Source: Russula earlei (Eukaryota > Basidiomycota > Agaricomycetes > Russulales > Russulaceae). From it: a stretch of DNA of 14,999 nucleotides. Both the position numbers and the translations under genes were made by a program. This document shows, in pieces, positions 1 to 8,476 of this stretch (positions are counted from its first letter, which is position 1; every line of letters begins with the position of its first letter). The DNA is taken from the NCBI GenBank assembly GCA_025769875.1, contig JAGFNK010001098.1, forward strand, positions 1-14,999. The letters run 5' to 3'. The notes beneath the pieces were generated by a model. That model searched no databases. It saw only the letters and a list, made by a program, of their open reading frames with translations, and had not been told where the DNA came from.

Positions 1-605
1 GTGTGTGGATGCACATGGGTGATAGCATCATGGGTATGCGTGCATGTGTGCATGGGTGATAACAATGTCAGTGTCATGAACCATTTCCCGGAGAGGGCCC
101 TTGAAGGACCCTTCCTTATTAGAGGAATCCCAGCCTCTATGGTATCACCCTGTTCACACGGACAAAAGGGGTGAGTAGAGGTGTCCACAATATTGTGCAC
201 ACATTGTTGTGTGAACAATTCTCAGCACAATCGACATACAGCAAGCCCCACTTAGTGGCAACCCTTTTAGCACTAAAGGACAGTACTATAGCCTCTCTAA
301 GGACCCTTTACAACGACTCTAAGTGCCCTACAAGAGGCACTAACAAGACACTAACAAGCCTACAACATGTTATTAGACTAACTCCCCTAACCCTAGAACA
401 AACTATAAAGCAATACTAAGGACCATAATATAAGTATTAGGGTCAACTCTAACAACCCTAATCGAACTATATAAGGGGCCTTATAAGCAACTCTATTCTC
501 TGAACTGAAACTACAAGTCCTCAAATGACTGGCCCTAAACTAACTAACAGTAAATGATCAGGTGTTTCACACATGTACTAAGGCAGTGAACACATGGATG
601 GTAAT

Positions 606-629
606 GGCTCTTACTCATCAATAAGAGCC
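606..629. repeat. Perfect hairpin, 8-bp arms
   Basis: GGCTCTTA (606-613) and TAAGAGCC (622-629) are exact reverse complements separated by 8 nt. Confidence 0.8.
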
Positions 630-642
630 TTCTTACTCAGCA

Positions 643-676
643 GCTTACTGAGCATGACTGAGCATGCTCAGTAAGC
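643..676. repeat. Perfect 14-bp inverted repeat with 6-nt loop
   Basis: GCTTACTGAGCATG (643-656) is the exact reverse complement of 663-676, with ACTGAG as the loop. The right arm ends in TCAGTAAGC, which recurs in the 11-bp tandem repeat near 12043-12110. Confidence 0.85.
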
Positions 677-758
677 ATACTCCAACTTCTTACTCATCCA
701 GCAATAGTGCTTGATAACAAGGTTATGACTTGTTCCCTATTTAGCAGCTCCCCTGAAG

Positions 759-802
759 TATATAAGCGCTCAATAAAGTAGCGGACAGTCTTCAGACTGT
801 CC
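759..802 (+). promoter_or_regulatory. TATA box, AATAAA and 9-bp hairpin (LTR-like cassette)
   Basis: TATATAA at 759-765 and AATAAA at 772-777 are followed by GGACAGTCT (783-791), which pairs exactly with AGACTGTCC (794-802) across a 2-nt loop. A TATA box closely followed by a polyadenylation signal is typical of the U3/R part of an LTR. No internal element or duplicate LTR was found, so the assignment is tentative. Confidence 0.35.
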
Positions 803-1230
803 ATTTCTTTATGGCACTCTCTATCCCTGGGATACTCCTTCAAGGACCATCCCCTTGTGACCATTCTGGCCTCTTCCCTGCATAACTTCTTGATACTACC
901 AGTGACAGTACCCCTCTGGTACTTAGCACTGCTCTGGACCCTACTTCTCGCTCATGCAGTCTTGGATGTCTATTGACTCATCTTTGAACTTCTCCCTTGC
1001 TCTTGAACTGGATTGTTCAACAGTGAGTCTTGACAGTTGGAGGTGGAGGAGTGGAGGGTGAGGTGTGCTGGAGATGAGAGATGGTGGAGATGGAATGGCA
1101 GGGTGCTGCATGACTGGTGGTGGGAGAGAGGGAGTTGCACATGCGTGTGCCTGTCATTCAACTGCTGGGTGGTTTCTTATGGTGGGTGGCACTTTGTCAG
1201 TCTGACCTGTTCCATGCCCAAGCTCACAAG

Positions 1231-1275
1231 TCACCTTACAGCGGCATGGTTGATTGACAAGGCGCTGTAAGGTGA
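1231..1275. repeat. Perfect 13-bp inverted repeat with 19-nt spacer
   Basis: TCACCTTACAGCG (1231-1243) is the exact reverse complement of 1263-1275. It lies at the boundary between CpG-poor sequence on the left and CpG-rich sequence on the right. Confidence 0.75.
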
Positions 1276-1519
1276 GCCATATCGCAGGTCTCGGAACCAC
1301 ATGCGGACCACGCGCGATGCGTGACACTCGGCCTCCTCCCACACCTTGCCTCCTTCCTCGCATCGCATCGCCCAGTCCTCGCCACCGACCACGTGCACAC
1401 ACCACGCCTCGGCACACGCGACGCGTTCGCATCTCAGGCCTTTCACCATGGCCTCGACCGTCTCGACCAGTCTCGATTCTCTTTCATGCCTATCTCCCTT
1501 TCCATTCAATGACAGATGA
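1270..1519 (+). pseudogene. CpG-rich patch: possible promoter and truncated first exon
   Basis: The base composition changes abruptly here. About 230 nt are rich in C and CpG (1280-1500), followed by AT-rich, CpG-poor sequence from about 1520. An ATG at 1448-1450 has a strong Kozak context (TTCACCATGGCC) and opens a 23-codon frame starting MASTVSTSLDSL that stops at TGA 1517-1519. This is what the promoter, leader and start of an ordinary fungal gene look like, with the rest lost or replaced by repeats. The peptide is too short to assign to a family. A chance ATG in a C-rich patch is the alternative. Confidence 0.25.
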
Positions 1520-1556
1520 CAATTAGGGTTAATTAAAGTTGAAGAAATATGCTGTA

Positions 1557-2925
1557 TCAAATTGAATGACTGTCAGGCTCCAAGACATCATCCACAGTCC
1601 TTTGTTGCTTTTTAGCCTGGGCACTGAGAAGAGCCAATTGTTGACAATACTCCTCATGATCCCAGAGACCTTCCTGATATTCCTTGAGCAACAACTTACA
1701 GCACAGGACATACTGCATTTCTGTGGCTTTTGACTGCAAGAAGTCCATATTTTTACTAAACATATCACATATCATAGAAGGAGGAAGGGAGAAGATGAAA
1801 GATGGCATATGTCTGGGCATCAAGCAGTGCATCACCTAAACTACACTTCTGAGGCACCAACTGTATGGCAGCAACTCCAAGATCAGATCCTGAACATGAA
1901 GAGCTAGAAGACTTGGGTGTTTGACTACCAGAGCTGTTGGTTGTACTCTAAGTTGGTGTCATGGGAGCAGGTGAAGCAGAACAATTGGTATAGTTGGTAC
2001 CAAAGAGACGTGAACATGGTATGGAAGCAGAGGCAAGTAGAGAACTGGGGGCTGATGGAGAATCCCTTGCAGACCATGCCAGTAAGACTGTATCAATTTG
2101 ATCATTGGAAATGGGAGGCTGATTAACAGTAGCTGCTGTCATTGAAGAATCAGGCCATTGGATGCATTGAGTCCTTGGGCCATCTGGACCAACTCCAATT
2201 GAAACCACAATTGGAGTGACATTGGGCCAAGAAGTGTAGAGAGCATGAAGATGAGGAAAATAAGGCCACAAATTTGTAATCTCCTCTGAAGTTGGAGTGC
2301 AAGAGCAAAGAAAATACATGCATCAAGAAGGAAAAACCATACCCCAGATGTTCAGTGCATATGTGGGAGTGTTTTCATCAGGCCCCACACCATCAATGTA
2401 GAAGTCTGACATTTTGGAGGAATCTGGGCCATTCACTCCATCACCTGTCCTATGGAGGCACTCTGCAAGCTTGCGGTAGTGGGTGACAAGTCCAATATTA
2501 TGAATGAAGAGGTATCACTTGAAATAGAGAAAGCACTCATGCTTCAAGTCTGCTTTTCACCTGGTCTCCAACTACTTTTGGGTTGATTTTTGCATAGGCC
2601 AGCAGAATAGCCTTGCCCATCCACCATGCAACCTTGGCTTTTGATTCACCAGTTGTGTTCTGATGTTTTCCATCATATGTAGCATGAATACAAGGTGGTA
2701 AATGACATACCTCATTCTTGTCCTTCTTTCTGAGATACACTATGAAGTTCTCTGGCTGCTCAAGCTCTGGAATCAGTGCCCAGATGAGTTTTCCATTATC
2801 AGCAGTCCAATTGATCTCAGGGACAGAACCAAAATGTGGGGGCATGAGTAAATATAGAAAAAATATGAGTGACACAAGTTAGGCAGGATTACCAGAGGAG
2901 CAACAGCAGGCAGAGTTGCAGACAT
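1557..2925 (-). pseudogene. Decayed spliced gene of a basidiomycete hypothetical family
   Basis: The most likely start is the ATG at 2923-2925 (MSATLPAVAPL, exon 2893-2925). A GT-AG intron at 2816-2892 leads to an exon at 2711-2815 (INWTADNGKLIWALIPELEQ). A 51-nt intron at 2660-2710 (GTATGT...CATCAG, a multiple of three, so the frame reads through) joins KKDKNE to NTTGESK. After VKSRLEA (about 2540) the frame breaks and resumes near 2485 at LVTHYRKLAECLHRTGDGV. A 57-nt intron at 2286-2342 joins ALNIW to EEITNLWPYFPHLH, followed by the signature VTPIVVSIGVGPDGP. The tail, in other frames, contains LLKEYQEGLWDHEEY before a stop at 1557. From memory, the order WT..ELE.PEN / ENTSGESK / TGxGV / PNVTPI.. 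matches a widespread Agaricomycete hypothetical family of unknown function. Frame breaks near 2535 and 1840-1950 and a lost splice site suggest a pseudogene. Confidence 0.6.
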
Positions 2926-3200
2926 GTTGGGTACACCTCAGTCACACTGAGTCACAGAGTGGAGACTCAAATTCACACTCATGTGATATGCTGTGCTGCG
3001 ATGCTGCAACTCCTGCAGCTCCAGCTTTGAACAAGACTACTGCTGCCATGTGCTGCTTGGGGTCCTGACTGAACCTCAAGGCGCACTGTTACAACATTTT
3101 CCTTTTACTGTTTACTTCTTACCTTTGCTATGGACTGCTTGCTTCCGTACGTCCATTTACTTACTGGTCTTGTGATCTCTTACGTCTCGTGATCCCTTCT
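2926..3200. other. Intergenic, nothing assigned
   Basis: This is upstream of the minus-strand gene that starts at 2925. A plus-strand 60-codon frame (2993-3175) is Cys/Leu-rich and resembles no family I know. It is probably a chance frame. No promoter element stands out. Confidence 0.4.
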
Positions 3201-3800
3201 GTGTTATCATGTGATCCATACACGTCCAGGTAACACTGGATTGCTGTTACTTTCCCTTTGTTTGGTTCTCTTTCCAGTTATATTCACTTCTTAGTTTTGA
3301 CTGTGCAATGCTGCGCACTTACTGTGCAGCACAGTTACTTGGTTCTGACTCATTCGTGGCCTCATTTCTATGACTCCTACTTATTATGACTCCTACTATA
3401 CTAGTAGCACAGTCAAAGCGCAGCTATTGCTGCGCTTCCCCTGTATATATAAGCTCAGTACTTTGTGACCAAAGCCCTGAGCTTGGTCTCTTGTAGAATC
3501 CAACCTACTCTTGTCCAACATATTCTCCTGCAACCCACTTCACTCTCACAAACTTAAACCACAACCACCTCTCCATTTCATCAACTCTCAACACACCATC
3601 CACCATCTACTCTTCGCCTTTCCCTTCCTTTCCTAAGAGTCTCTCTTCACTCCCCTGAGAAGAGCTCTCATCCTTTAAGACCTACCTTCCTCTACTCTCT
3701 CTTTGCGTTGTTCAAGGTCCCCGACGGACTTGAATGCATATAGCTAGTGGAACCAGCCCTAGTCTATCCCATTACAAACTTACCCTAGCTTCTCAAATGA
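3201..3800 (+). promoter_or_regulatory. LTR- or promoter-like region with TATA and GCTGCGC hairpins
   Basis: Two hairpins use the same GCTGCGC core: 3310-3317 with 3323-3330 (one mismatch) and GCGCAGC 3418-3424 with GCTGCGC 3429-3435 (perfect). TATATATAA follows at about 3444-3452, then an imperfect 13-bp stem-loop (GCTCAGTACTTTG... from about 3453, 11 of 13 paired) and a long pyrimidine-rich leader to about 3720. The order matches the U3/R of LTRs. The plus-strand copia LTR further right also has a GCAGC/GCTGCG hairpin upstream of its TATA box. No partner LTR or target duplication was identified, so this may be a solo LTR or the promoter of the interrupted gene at 3815. Confidence 0.4.
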
Positions 3801-3814
3801 CTGAGTCATACTAG

Positions 3815-4011
3815 GAAGGGTCTATTGGCCATAACCTGTTTAGCATAAAACACTTCAACCGCTGCAGGGATCCTTACTCATTATACATGGGAACCAGCCC
3901 GTTTCTTGAACACCTCTCTATCATCGACTTGTTTTCTGCTTGTGAACTGACACAGCTAGTTACCATGACACGCACTGTTAATGGATTCAAAAGAAAAGGA
4001 GAGTGGTGGTC
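3815..4011 (+). pseudogene. 5' part of a gene interrupted by the copia insertion
   Basis: An open frame runs from just after TAG 3812-3814 (possible splice acceptor CTAG) for 65 codons to the left edge of the copia element. The first ATG is at 3887-3889 and gives MGTSPFLEHLSIIDLFSACE. Removing the element and one copy of the TGGTC duplication lets the same frame continue at 8742, for about 98 codons in all. The segment around SPFLEHLSIIDLFSACE recalls F-box-like hypothetical proteins of Agaricomycetes, but this is from memory and weak. Function is not established. Confidence 0.4.
4007..4011 (+). repeat. Target-site duplication, left copy (TGGTC)
   Basis: TGGTC lies immediately left of the left LTR and is identical to the 5 bp right of the right LTR (8737-8741). 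Five-base duplications are typical of Ty1/copia integrases. Confidence 0.9.
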
Positions 4012-4272
4012 TGGATGAGAGAAGTCCAGGTATGGGTGATGGAATGGTAGAAATGGCTTCAATTTGCAGGGCCACATGAGGGCTGTAGTTAAAATCACAA
4101 GTTTGCTACAGGCTTGGTAATTGTACACCAAAGTACATACTGTAAGTAGTTTTTTATGATTTTATGTATGACGTTGTATGAGATCATAGCAAAACAGAAC
4201 ATATGAATTCATTGTGGATACAAAATGTACACATGCGTGTGAAATATACAACTGAAACATACATTTACATCA
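4012..4272 (-). repeat. Left LTR (3' LTR of the minus-strand copia element)
   Basis: 261 bp. It aligns end to end with 8477-8736, with one indel (A at 4015) and about 23 substitutions. On the plus strand it starts TGGATGAGAGAAG and ends TTTACATCA. Only two CpGs remain, against ten in the right copy. The TAA at 4265-4267 would be the native stop of pol, just inside the LTR. Confidence 0.95.
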
Positions 4273-4771
4273 CACCCCTGCACGCACAACATAGACCAAG
4301 GGTTTGTATGTGTGTTTTTGCCTTCCATTTTGGCAAGGCTTTTGTGAGGATGTCAGTGCACATATCTTCAGATGGGCAGTACTTGAGGTTCACAGTTTTT
4401 GCGGCTACTACCTGTCAGATAAAATGATATTGAAGATCAATATGTTTAGTACACATGTGGTAGTTGTTGTCTTCAGCTAGTTTTAGAGCAGGTTGGTTGT
4501 CACAATAGAGTGTGGTGGGTGTTAATAATGAAGGGAAAAGTTTGGCTATCAATTTGCGCAACCATATAGCTTCTTTGGCTGCATGCATGGCCATGACATA
4601 TTCTGCCTCTGTGGTCGATAATGTAACTAACTCTTGTTTCTTGGATGCCCAAGATATTGCACCTCCATTGATTAGGAAAATGTAACTGGAAATGGCATGA
4701 CAATGTTCCTGAGTCACACCATCTGCATCCAAGTAGCCTACAAGATTGTGACGCTCGACTCCATATGTCAA
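4265..4771 (-). pseudogene. copia RNase H domain (end of pol)
   Basis: Ribonuclease H removes the RNA strand during reverse transcription. Visible blocks are LVGYLDADGVTQEH, ISWASKKQELVTLSTTEAEY, AAKEAIWLRKL and LYCDNQPALKLAEDNNYH, followed by TKHIDLQYHFI, all typical of copia RNase H. An in-frame TGA at 4415-4417 comes right after YHFI, where relatives have Arg. The frame then continues (QVVAAKTVNLKYCPSEDM, DILTKALPKWKAKT) to a native-looking TAA at 4265-4267. The ADG, TEAEY and DN motifs keep their acidic residues, so this domain is the best preserved part of pol. Confidence 0.9.
4273..4281 (-). promoter_or_regulatory. Polypurine tract, plus-strand primer
   Basis: On the minus strand, GCAGGGGTG directly precedes the 3' LTR (TGATGTAAATG). 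A short purine-rich run at this place is expected to prime plus-strand DNA synthesis. It is weak (interrupted by T and C), so it is assigned mainly by position. Confidence 0.55.
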
Positions 4772-5945
4772 TTCATATGTTTTGGTGTTGGTTAAATAGC
4801 AAAAAATTCACTTTATGGCTTTCCAATGAATATCGCCTGGATTATCAAGGAATTGTGAAAGGGTTGATACAGCGAAAGCAATATCCAGGCGGGTTGCCAC
4901 AGTGAGGTACATGAGGCTACCTATAGCCTCACAATAGGGGATCTTCTCCATATGCATTATTTTGTCAGGTGTTGATGGCACAATGTGTTTTGAATATGAC
5001 ACATTAGGAATCATTGGGGTGCCATACGGTTTGGTGTTGGTTAATGCAAATCAAGCTAGAATATTATCAATATAAGGACCTAGATCTGTGAGTGTATAGC
5101 AAGAATTGATCTTGTCCTTATATTCTGTGATAAGTTTGTGTGTACTGCCCATGAAGATACAGTCATTGACATGGACCACTAAGATGAGTGTCTGCTCTCC
5201 TATGTGTGCTGTGAATACGCCTATGTCCGCCTCACTGACACAAAACCCAAGGTTAGTTAATGTGCGTGCTAATGTATTGTACCATTTTCTCCTGGCCTGT
5301 TTTAGACCATAGAGGGATTTACAAAGCTGTTTCACAGTGTTAGTATCAGTATCATAACCAGGAGGACAATACATATAGATTTCTTCATTTTTGTCCAATT
5401 CTGCATTGAGATACGTGCCATTAAAATCAAAACTCAGAATCTCCCAGTCGAGGTGCATAGCGATTGTGAGTATAGCTCAAAAACTGGCGAGCTTAGCAAC
5501 TGGGGAGAAGGTTAGGAAATAATCCACCCCATATTTTTGTGTAAAGCCACAAGCGATGAGTCAGGCCTTATATTTGTCCACACTTCCGTCTGCTTTGTGG
5601 TTGATGCAGTATACCCATTTTGAATCCACTATATTTTTGTTAGCTGGACATGATACTGTATTCCATGTACCGGTGGCTTCAAGCATTAGTAGCTCGCGGT
5701 CCATTGCTTCTTTCCACTGAGGCCAGTTGGGGCGAGATCGCACTTTGGCTATGAATTCAGATCATTATTGATCTCTGATCTGTGTGTGTGCCATATTTTC
5801 ATTAAGCTCTGCAGTGAAAAGATAATAGGCTAAGTCAGTATTGGTACCCTCTGCTGTGCCCTCTCCTGTGGCTATCTGTTGCATAATATACGATGGTTTA
5901 GGTATGCATTTGGATTGGCAGTGTGGGTTGTACCAGTGGTGTAGG
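4772..5945 (-). pseudogene. copia reverse transcriptase domain, degenerate
   Basis: This was the RNA-dependent DNA polymerase of the element. Read from 5945 downward: a linker (MQQIATGEGTAEG..., LFTAELNENMAHTQ), NWPQWKEAMDREL, ADGSVDKYKA, GFTQKYGVDYF, LTFSPVAKLASF, LDWEILSFDFNGTYLNAEL, SLYGLKQARRKWYN, the catalytic box as VVHVNDCIFMGS, YTLTDLGP, YIDNILA, EAIGSLMYL and DIAFAVSTLSQFLDNPG. Internal stops are TAA 5765-5767, TGA 5762-5764, 5561-5563, 5477-5479, 5051-5053 and 4808-4810. The catalytic box should read VDD but reads VND (5162-5170). About 25-30 residues expected between DLGP and YIDNIL are missing (junction about 5073-5078). No active enzyme could be made. Confidence 0.92.
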
Positions 5946-6255
5946 TTTCTAGCGCCTTTCTTTTAGGCACATGGGTGTGGCCACAGGAGTGTGTACTGGC
6001 ACAAGCTCCTGTTCTACTTCCTCTTCTTCATCATCAGTTTGAGGTGCTAATGTAATCAGTGTGAGAGGTGACGGCAGTAACGGAGCTGACGTCAGTGAAA
6101 TAGGGGCAGGGGAAGATGGTGCTGTAAGTGTTGGCAAGTGTGGTCTGGGTGGTGCCTGCATGACATGTGGTATGCCCAGTGTAGTTGTGAATGTTGGAAT
6201 TGTAGGCCCCACTTTGACTGTGGGGGATCTCACATTGTGCTTGATGGTAGATTTT
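5946..6255 (-). pseudogene. copia integrase-RT linker, proline/threonine-rich
   Basis: A low-complexity stretch between integrase and RT: STVKVGPTIPTF, then a run rich in Pro, Thr, Leu and Ser, then the acidic block TDDEEEEVEQEL. Variable P/T-rich linkers are normal here in fungal copia elements. It is read in a different frame from the upstream integrase, so a frameshift lies near 6225-6260, and another near 5945. Confidence 0.75.
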
Positions 6256-7198
6256 CTTTTGTGCTGGCCAATATATGTGATGGGCGTGTGTACTATCTGT
6301 ATTGTAGCTGACCCATTGTGCTTGTGCAGCATGGGTGTCCAGTTTGGGCTGTTTCTTAAGATGTACCCAGATGACTTGTCCCCACTCCAGGATGTCTTTC
6401 AGGTCAGGTTTCTCACCATATAGCCTCTCAAATGGGGTTATGTTGCCAATGGTGCATGTGGACGTGTGATTCTTCAGCCAAACAGCATGCCTGATTGCTT
6501 CGCCCCACATGTTCTTGGGCAACTGGGCTTGATGCAGCATGGCACATACGTGCTCAACTAGGCAGCAGTTGAGTGACTCCACTACACCATTGTGTTGAGG
6601 CATGTCAGCAGTTGTGAGGCACCGCTCCATACCCTGGCTTCTCAAGAAGTCAGTGAATTCATTGCTGAGGAACTCACTGCTGCAGTCAGATCTGAGGTGT
6701 TTGATGCGAACACCTCATTGCATTTGCACCCATGCTGCAAATGCCTTGTATGCTTTGAACATTGCAGCTCTTGGTATGCAGAGCCTCTATGTTAGTCCAC
6801 TGAGTATGGTCAGTCAGTGAAAGTCATGTAATATTTTCAGCCACTAAGGCTTTGGACCGGCAAAGCTCAGTGTGCACCTTGTCTCCAAATGCCTGGGCCA
6901 GAGGCGCTTGCCATTCCTTGTGGATAACCTTGCACATGGACTTTGCATGTTCACACAAGTCACAAACAAATGGAATGGTTGGGTTGTCCACCAAGTGAAT
7001 GCCCATAATGGCATTGATGCGGATGAGAGTGTGGATGGTGGTCAGGGAAATGTGACCAAGTCTCCTGTGGAGCGTGAGAAGGCTTTCGGAAATTTCCGAT
7101 GTGGTCACAGCCATACTGTGCTCAACTTTGAATAGGCTGTTTGCACCTGATGGTATCCTCCCCACAATATATCTGTTGCTCCCCCTGTTTGATGTCAC
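6256..7198 (-). pseudogene. copia pre-integrase zinc finger and integrase core, degenerate
   Basis: Integrase inserts the cDNA into the host genome. The N-terminal HHCC zinc finger is visible as LLTLHRRLGHISLTTIHTL ... FVCDLCEHAKS (7120-6940). The core is broken by a frameshift near 6820-6850 (MTFTD is out of frame with the upstream part) and by TGA 6715-6717 in VQMQ*GVR. It continues with IKHLRSDCSSEFLSNEFTDF and TTADMPQHNGVVESLN; the Asp of RSD and the Glu of VVES are in the places of the second and third D,D-35-E residues. The C-terminal part keeps LPKNMWGEAIRHAVWLKN and TPFERLYGEKPDLKD. Many expected Arg positions are Cys, His or Gln. Confidence 0.9.
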
Positions 7199-8411
7199 AA
7201 AAGTGGTTTGAAAATCTCACTGAGTAGCCAGCCTTCAAGATTTGGCTGATGGATATGATGGTCACCCTGATATCTGGTGCATGTAGGGTGTTTTGCAACA
7301 GCACTCTTGTTGTCTTCATGCCATTCGGAACATCAATTTGCAAGTCTCCTTTGCCAATGGTGTAGAAGGTTTGTTTATTGGCAGCAATGATAGGGTGTGG
7401 GGCAATCTGATGGTAAGTCACAAATTTGTCCTGGAAAGGCGACATATGACTGGTAGCTCCAGAGTCGTATAGTTCCATTGTCTGGCTGGTGACAACAGCT
7501 TTGGGGGCAACATCTGCAGTATCATTTTCCTCTGCAGCTTCGATAACAGCCCACACTTCGGTTTTGACTGGTTTGGCCAAAGTGGCTGTGTCCTTTGGCC
7601 TGGTGTTGGATTTCTCCCACCCACTGTCCTTCCCTTCGCACTGCCTCAGCCCTTTCCCCTCCTTTCCACCTCCTTTTGCCCAACAGTCAGACTTCATGTG
7701 CCCTCTTTTATGGCAATTGAAACACTCAATGTCACGTTTCTTCCCTTTCTTCTTTTGGGCATCAGCAGTAAAGGCCTCTTCTTGGGCTTTGGAATTGGCA
7801 TCTAAGGTACATTGATCAAACTCATCAGTAATCAGTTTGATAATTGTGTTGGCAGTAACTGCATGTCCACCAATATAGGCAGAGGTGGCGATAGCATTGC
7901 ATGAAGATTGATAGGAAGGGGGTAGTGATCCCATCAAGATTGCTGTGTATTCATCATCAGGTATGGTTTTTCCCATAGATCCAAGTTGCTCTCAGAGATC
8001 AGCCACCTTCTCTAGGTGCATCCAAACATTGTCTTCTTCCCCACAACGCATTGATTGTAGTTGCTGCTTCAAGTTGACTATTATTGTTTGGGTGTGCATT
8101 TCAAATAATGCCTTGAGTGCGTCCCACACTTCTTTGGTGTTTGTTTTATTTCTGATTTGTGTGAAGATGCTATTGGGGATTGATGCCCCTATCAGCTGCT
8201 TTACTGTAGCATTGTCCATATCCCATCAGGCTTGCAGTGTCAAATGGCCCATGTTCCCAATAGCGATATATGCCACTGAGATGCTGACTTCGGTAAGATG
8301 TTCTGTCAGCCCTCGAGATTGGAAGGTCCACATCATGCGGTCATGGTAAGTGACCCAATTACTGCCATTGCTGACTAACTTTTCAATAGGGACTTTGAGG
8401 TCGTCCATCAT
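7165..8411 (-). pseudogene. copia Gag and aspartic protease, degenerate
   Basis: Gag packages the element RNA; the protease cuts the polyprotein. The start is the ATG at 8409-8411 (MMDDLKVPIEKL). A UBN2-like Gag region follows (SNGSNWVTYHDRMMW; EVWDALKALFE; MGKTIPDDEYTAILMGSLPP). Then come a basic linker, one CCHC zinc knuckle CFNCHKRGHMKSDCW (CX2CX4HX4C, near 7730-7690) and the protease site LYDSGATSHMSPF (near 7470) with its catalytic DSGA. In-frame TGA codons at 8226-8228 and 7992-7994 (DL*EQL, normally Arg) interrupt Gag. A frameshift between about 7198 and 7165 separates it from the integrase zinc finger (VGRIPSGANSLFKVEH is in another frame). Confidence 0.92.
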
Positions 8412-8460
8412 ATTTGTTACAAGTGAATGAATGGAAGTTTTGGTTCAGTTAATAGCAACA

Positions 8461-8476
8461 GTCAGGGCCCATAACC
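8461..8476 (-). promoter_or_regulatory. Primer-binding site, initiator tRNA-Met anticodon arm
   Basis: On the minus strand GGTTATGGGCCCTGAC starts immediately after the 5' LTR. On the plus strand the block reads CAGGGCCCATAACC, the anticodon arm of eukaryotic initiator tRNA-Met (CAT is the anticodon). It does not match a tRNA 3' end. This arrangement is known from Drosophila copia, where a tRNA cut in its anticodon loop primes minus-strand synthesis. Confidence 0.85.

Larger units (their letters stand above)
1..1230. other. Non-coding region with hairpins; possible degenerate LTR
   Basis: No open frame here looks like a gene. The first 60 bases hold imperfect repeats of a CATGGGTGATA-like unit. 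The stretch 186-197 is a perfect 12-bp palindrome (CACAATATTGTG). A TATA-like TATATAAGG at 468-476 forms a 7-bp inverted repeat with 479-485, and arms at 436-443 and 455-462 pair over 8 bp. A second TATATAA (759-765) is followed by AATAAA (772-777) and a strong hairpin. TATA, polyadenylation signal and hairpins packed together suggest an old solo LTR, but no matching second copy or TG/CA boundary with target duplication was found. From about 1040 to 1140 the plus strand is rich in GGA/GGTG. Confidence 0.4.

Noticed and set aside
436..462. TTAGGG...CCCTAA as telomeric repeat
   Set aside because: It is a single isolated 8-bp inverted pair with no tandem array.
1231..1275. Helitron 3' terminal hairpin or MITE terminal repeats
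   Set aside because: No CTRR end, no TC start and no target duplication could be placed around the 13-bp inverted repeat.
3828..3837. GGCCATAACC as a third half-tRNA primer site on the minus strand
   Set aside because: Only about eight bases match, no LTR abuts it, and it lies inside the open frame that the copia element interrupts.
4015..4020. LTR boundary at TGAGAGAAG (4016 and 8480) instead of TGG(A)TGAGAG
   Set aside because: With that boundary the flanking 5-mers do not match. Starting at 4012 and 8477 gives TG...CA ends and an exact TGGTC duplication.
4203..4427. Plus-strand 74-codon frame
   Set aside because: It is the antisense of the RNase H C-terminus.
6061..6423. Plus-strand 120-codon Gly/Val-rich frame
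   Set aside because: It is the antisense of the integrase-RT linker and integrase C-terminus.
7489..8349. Plus-strand frames of 108 and 134 codons
   Set aside because: They are antisense to Gag, whose zinc knuckle and DSGA protease motif are on the minus strand.
4265..8411. TGA read as a sense codon in the copia polyprotein
   Set aside because: The same element has frameshifts, a TAA, an RT deletion and a lost catalytic Asp, and host gene remnants here end normally at TAA or TGA. CpG deamination explains the TGA codons more simply.
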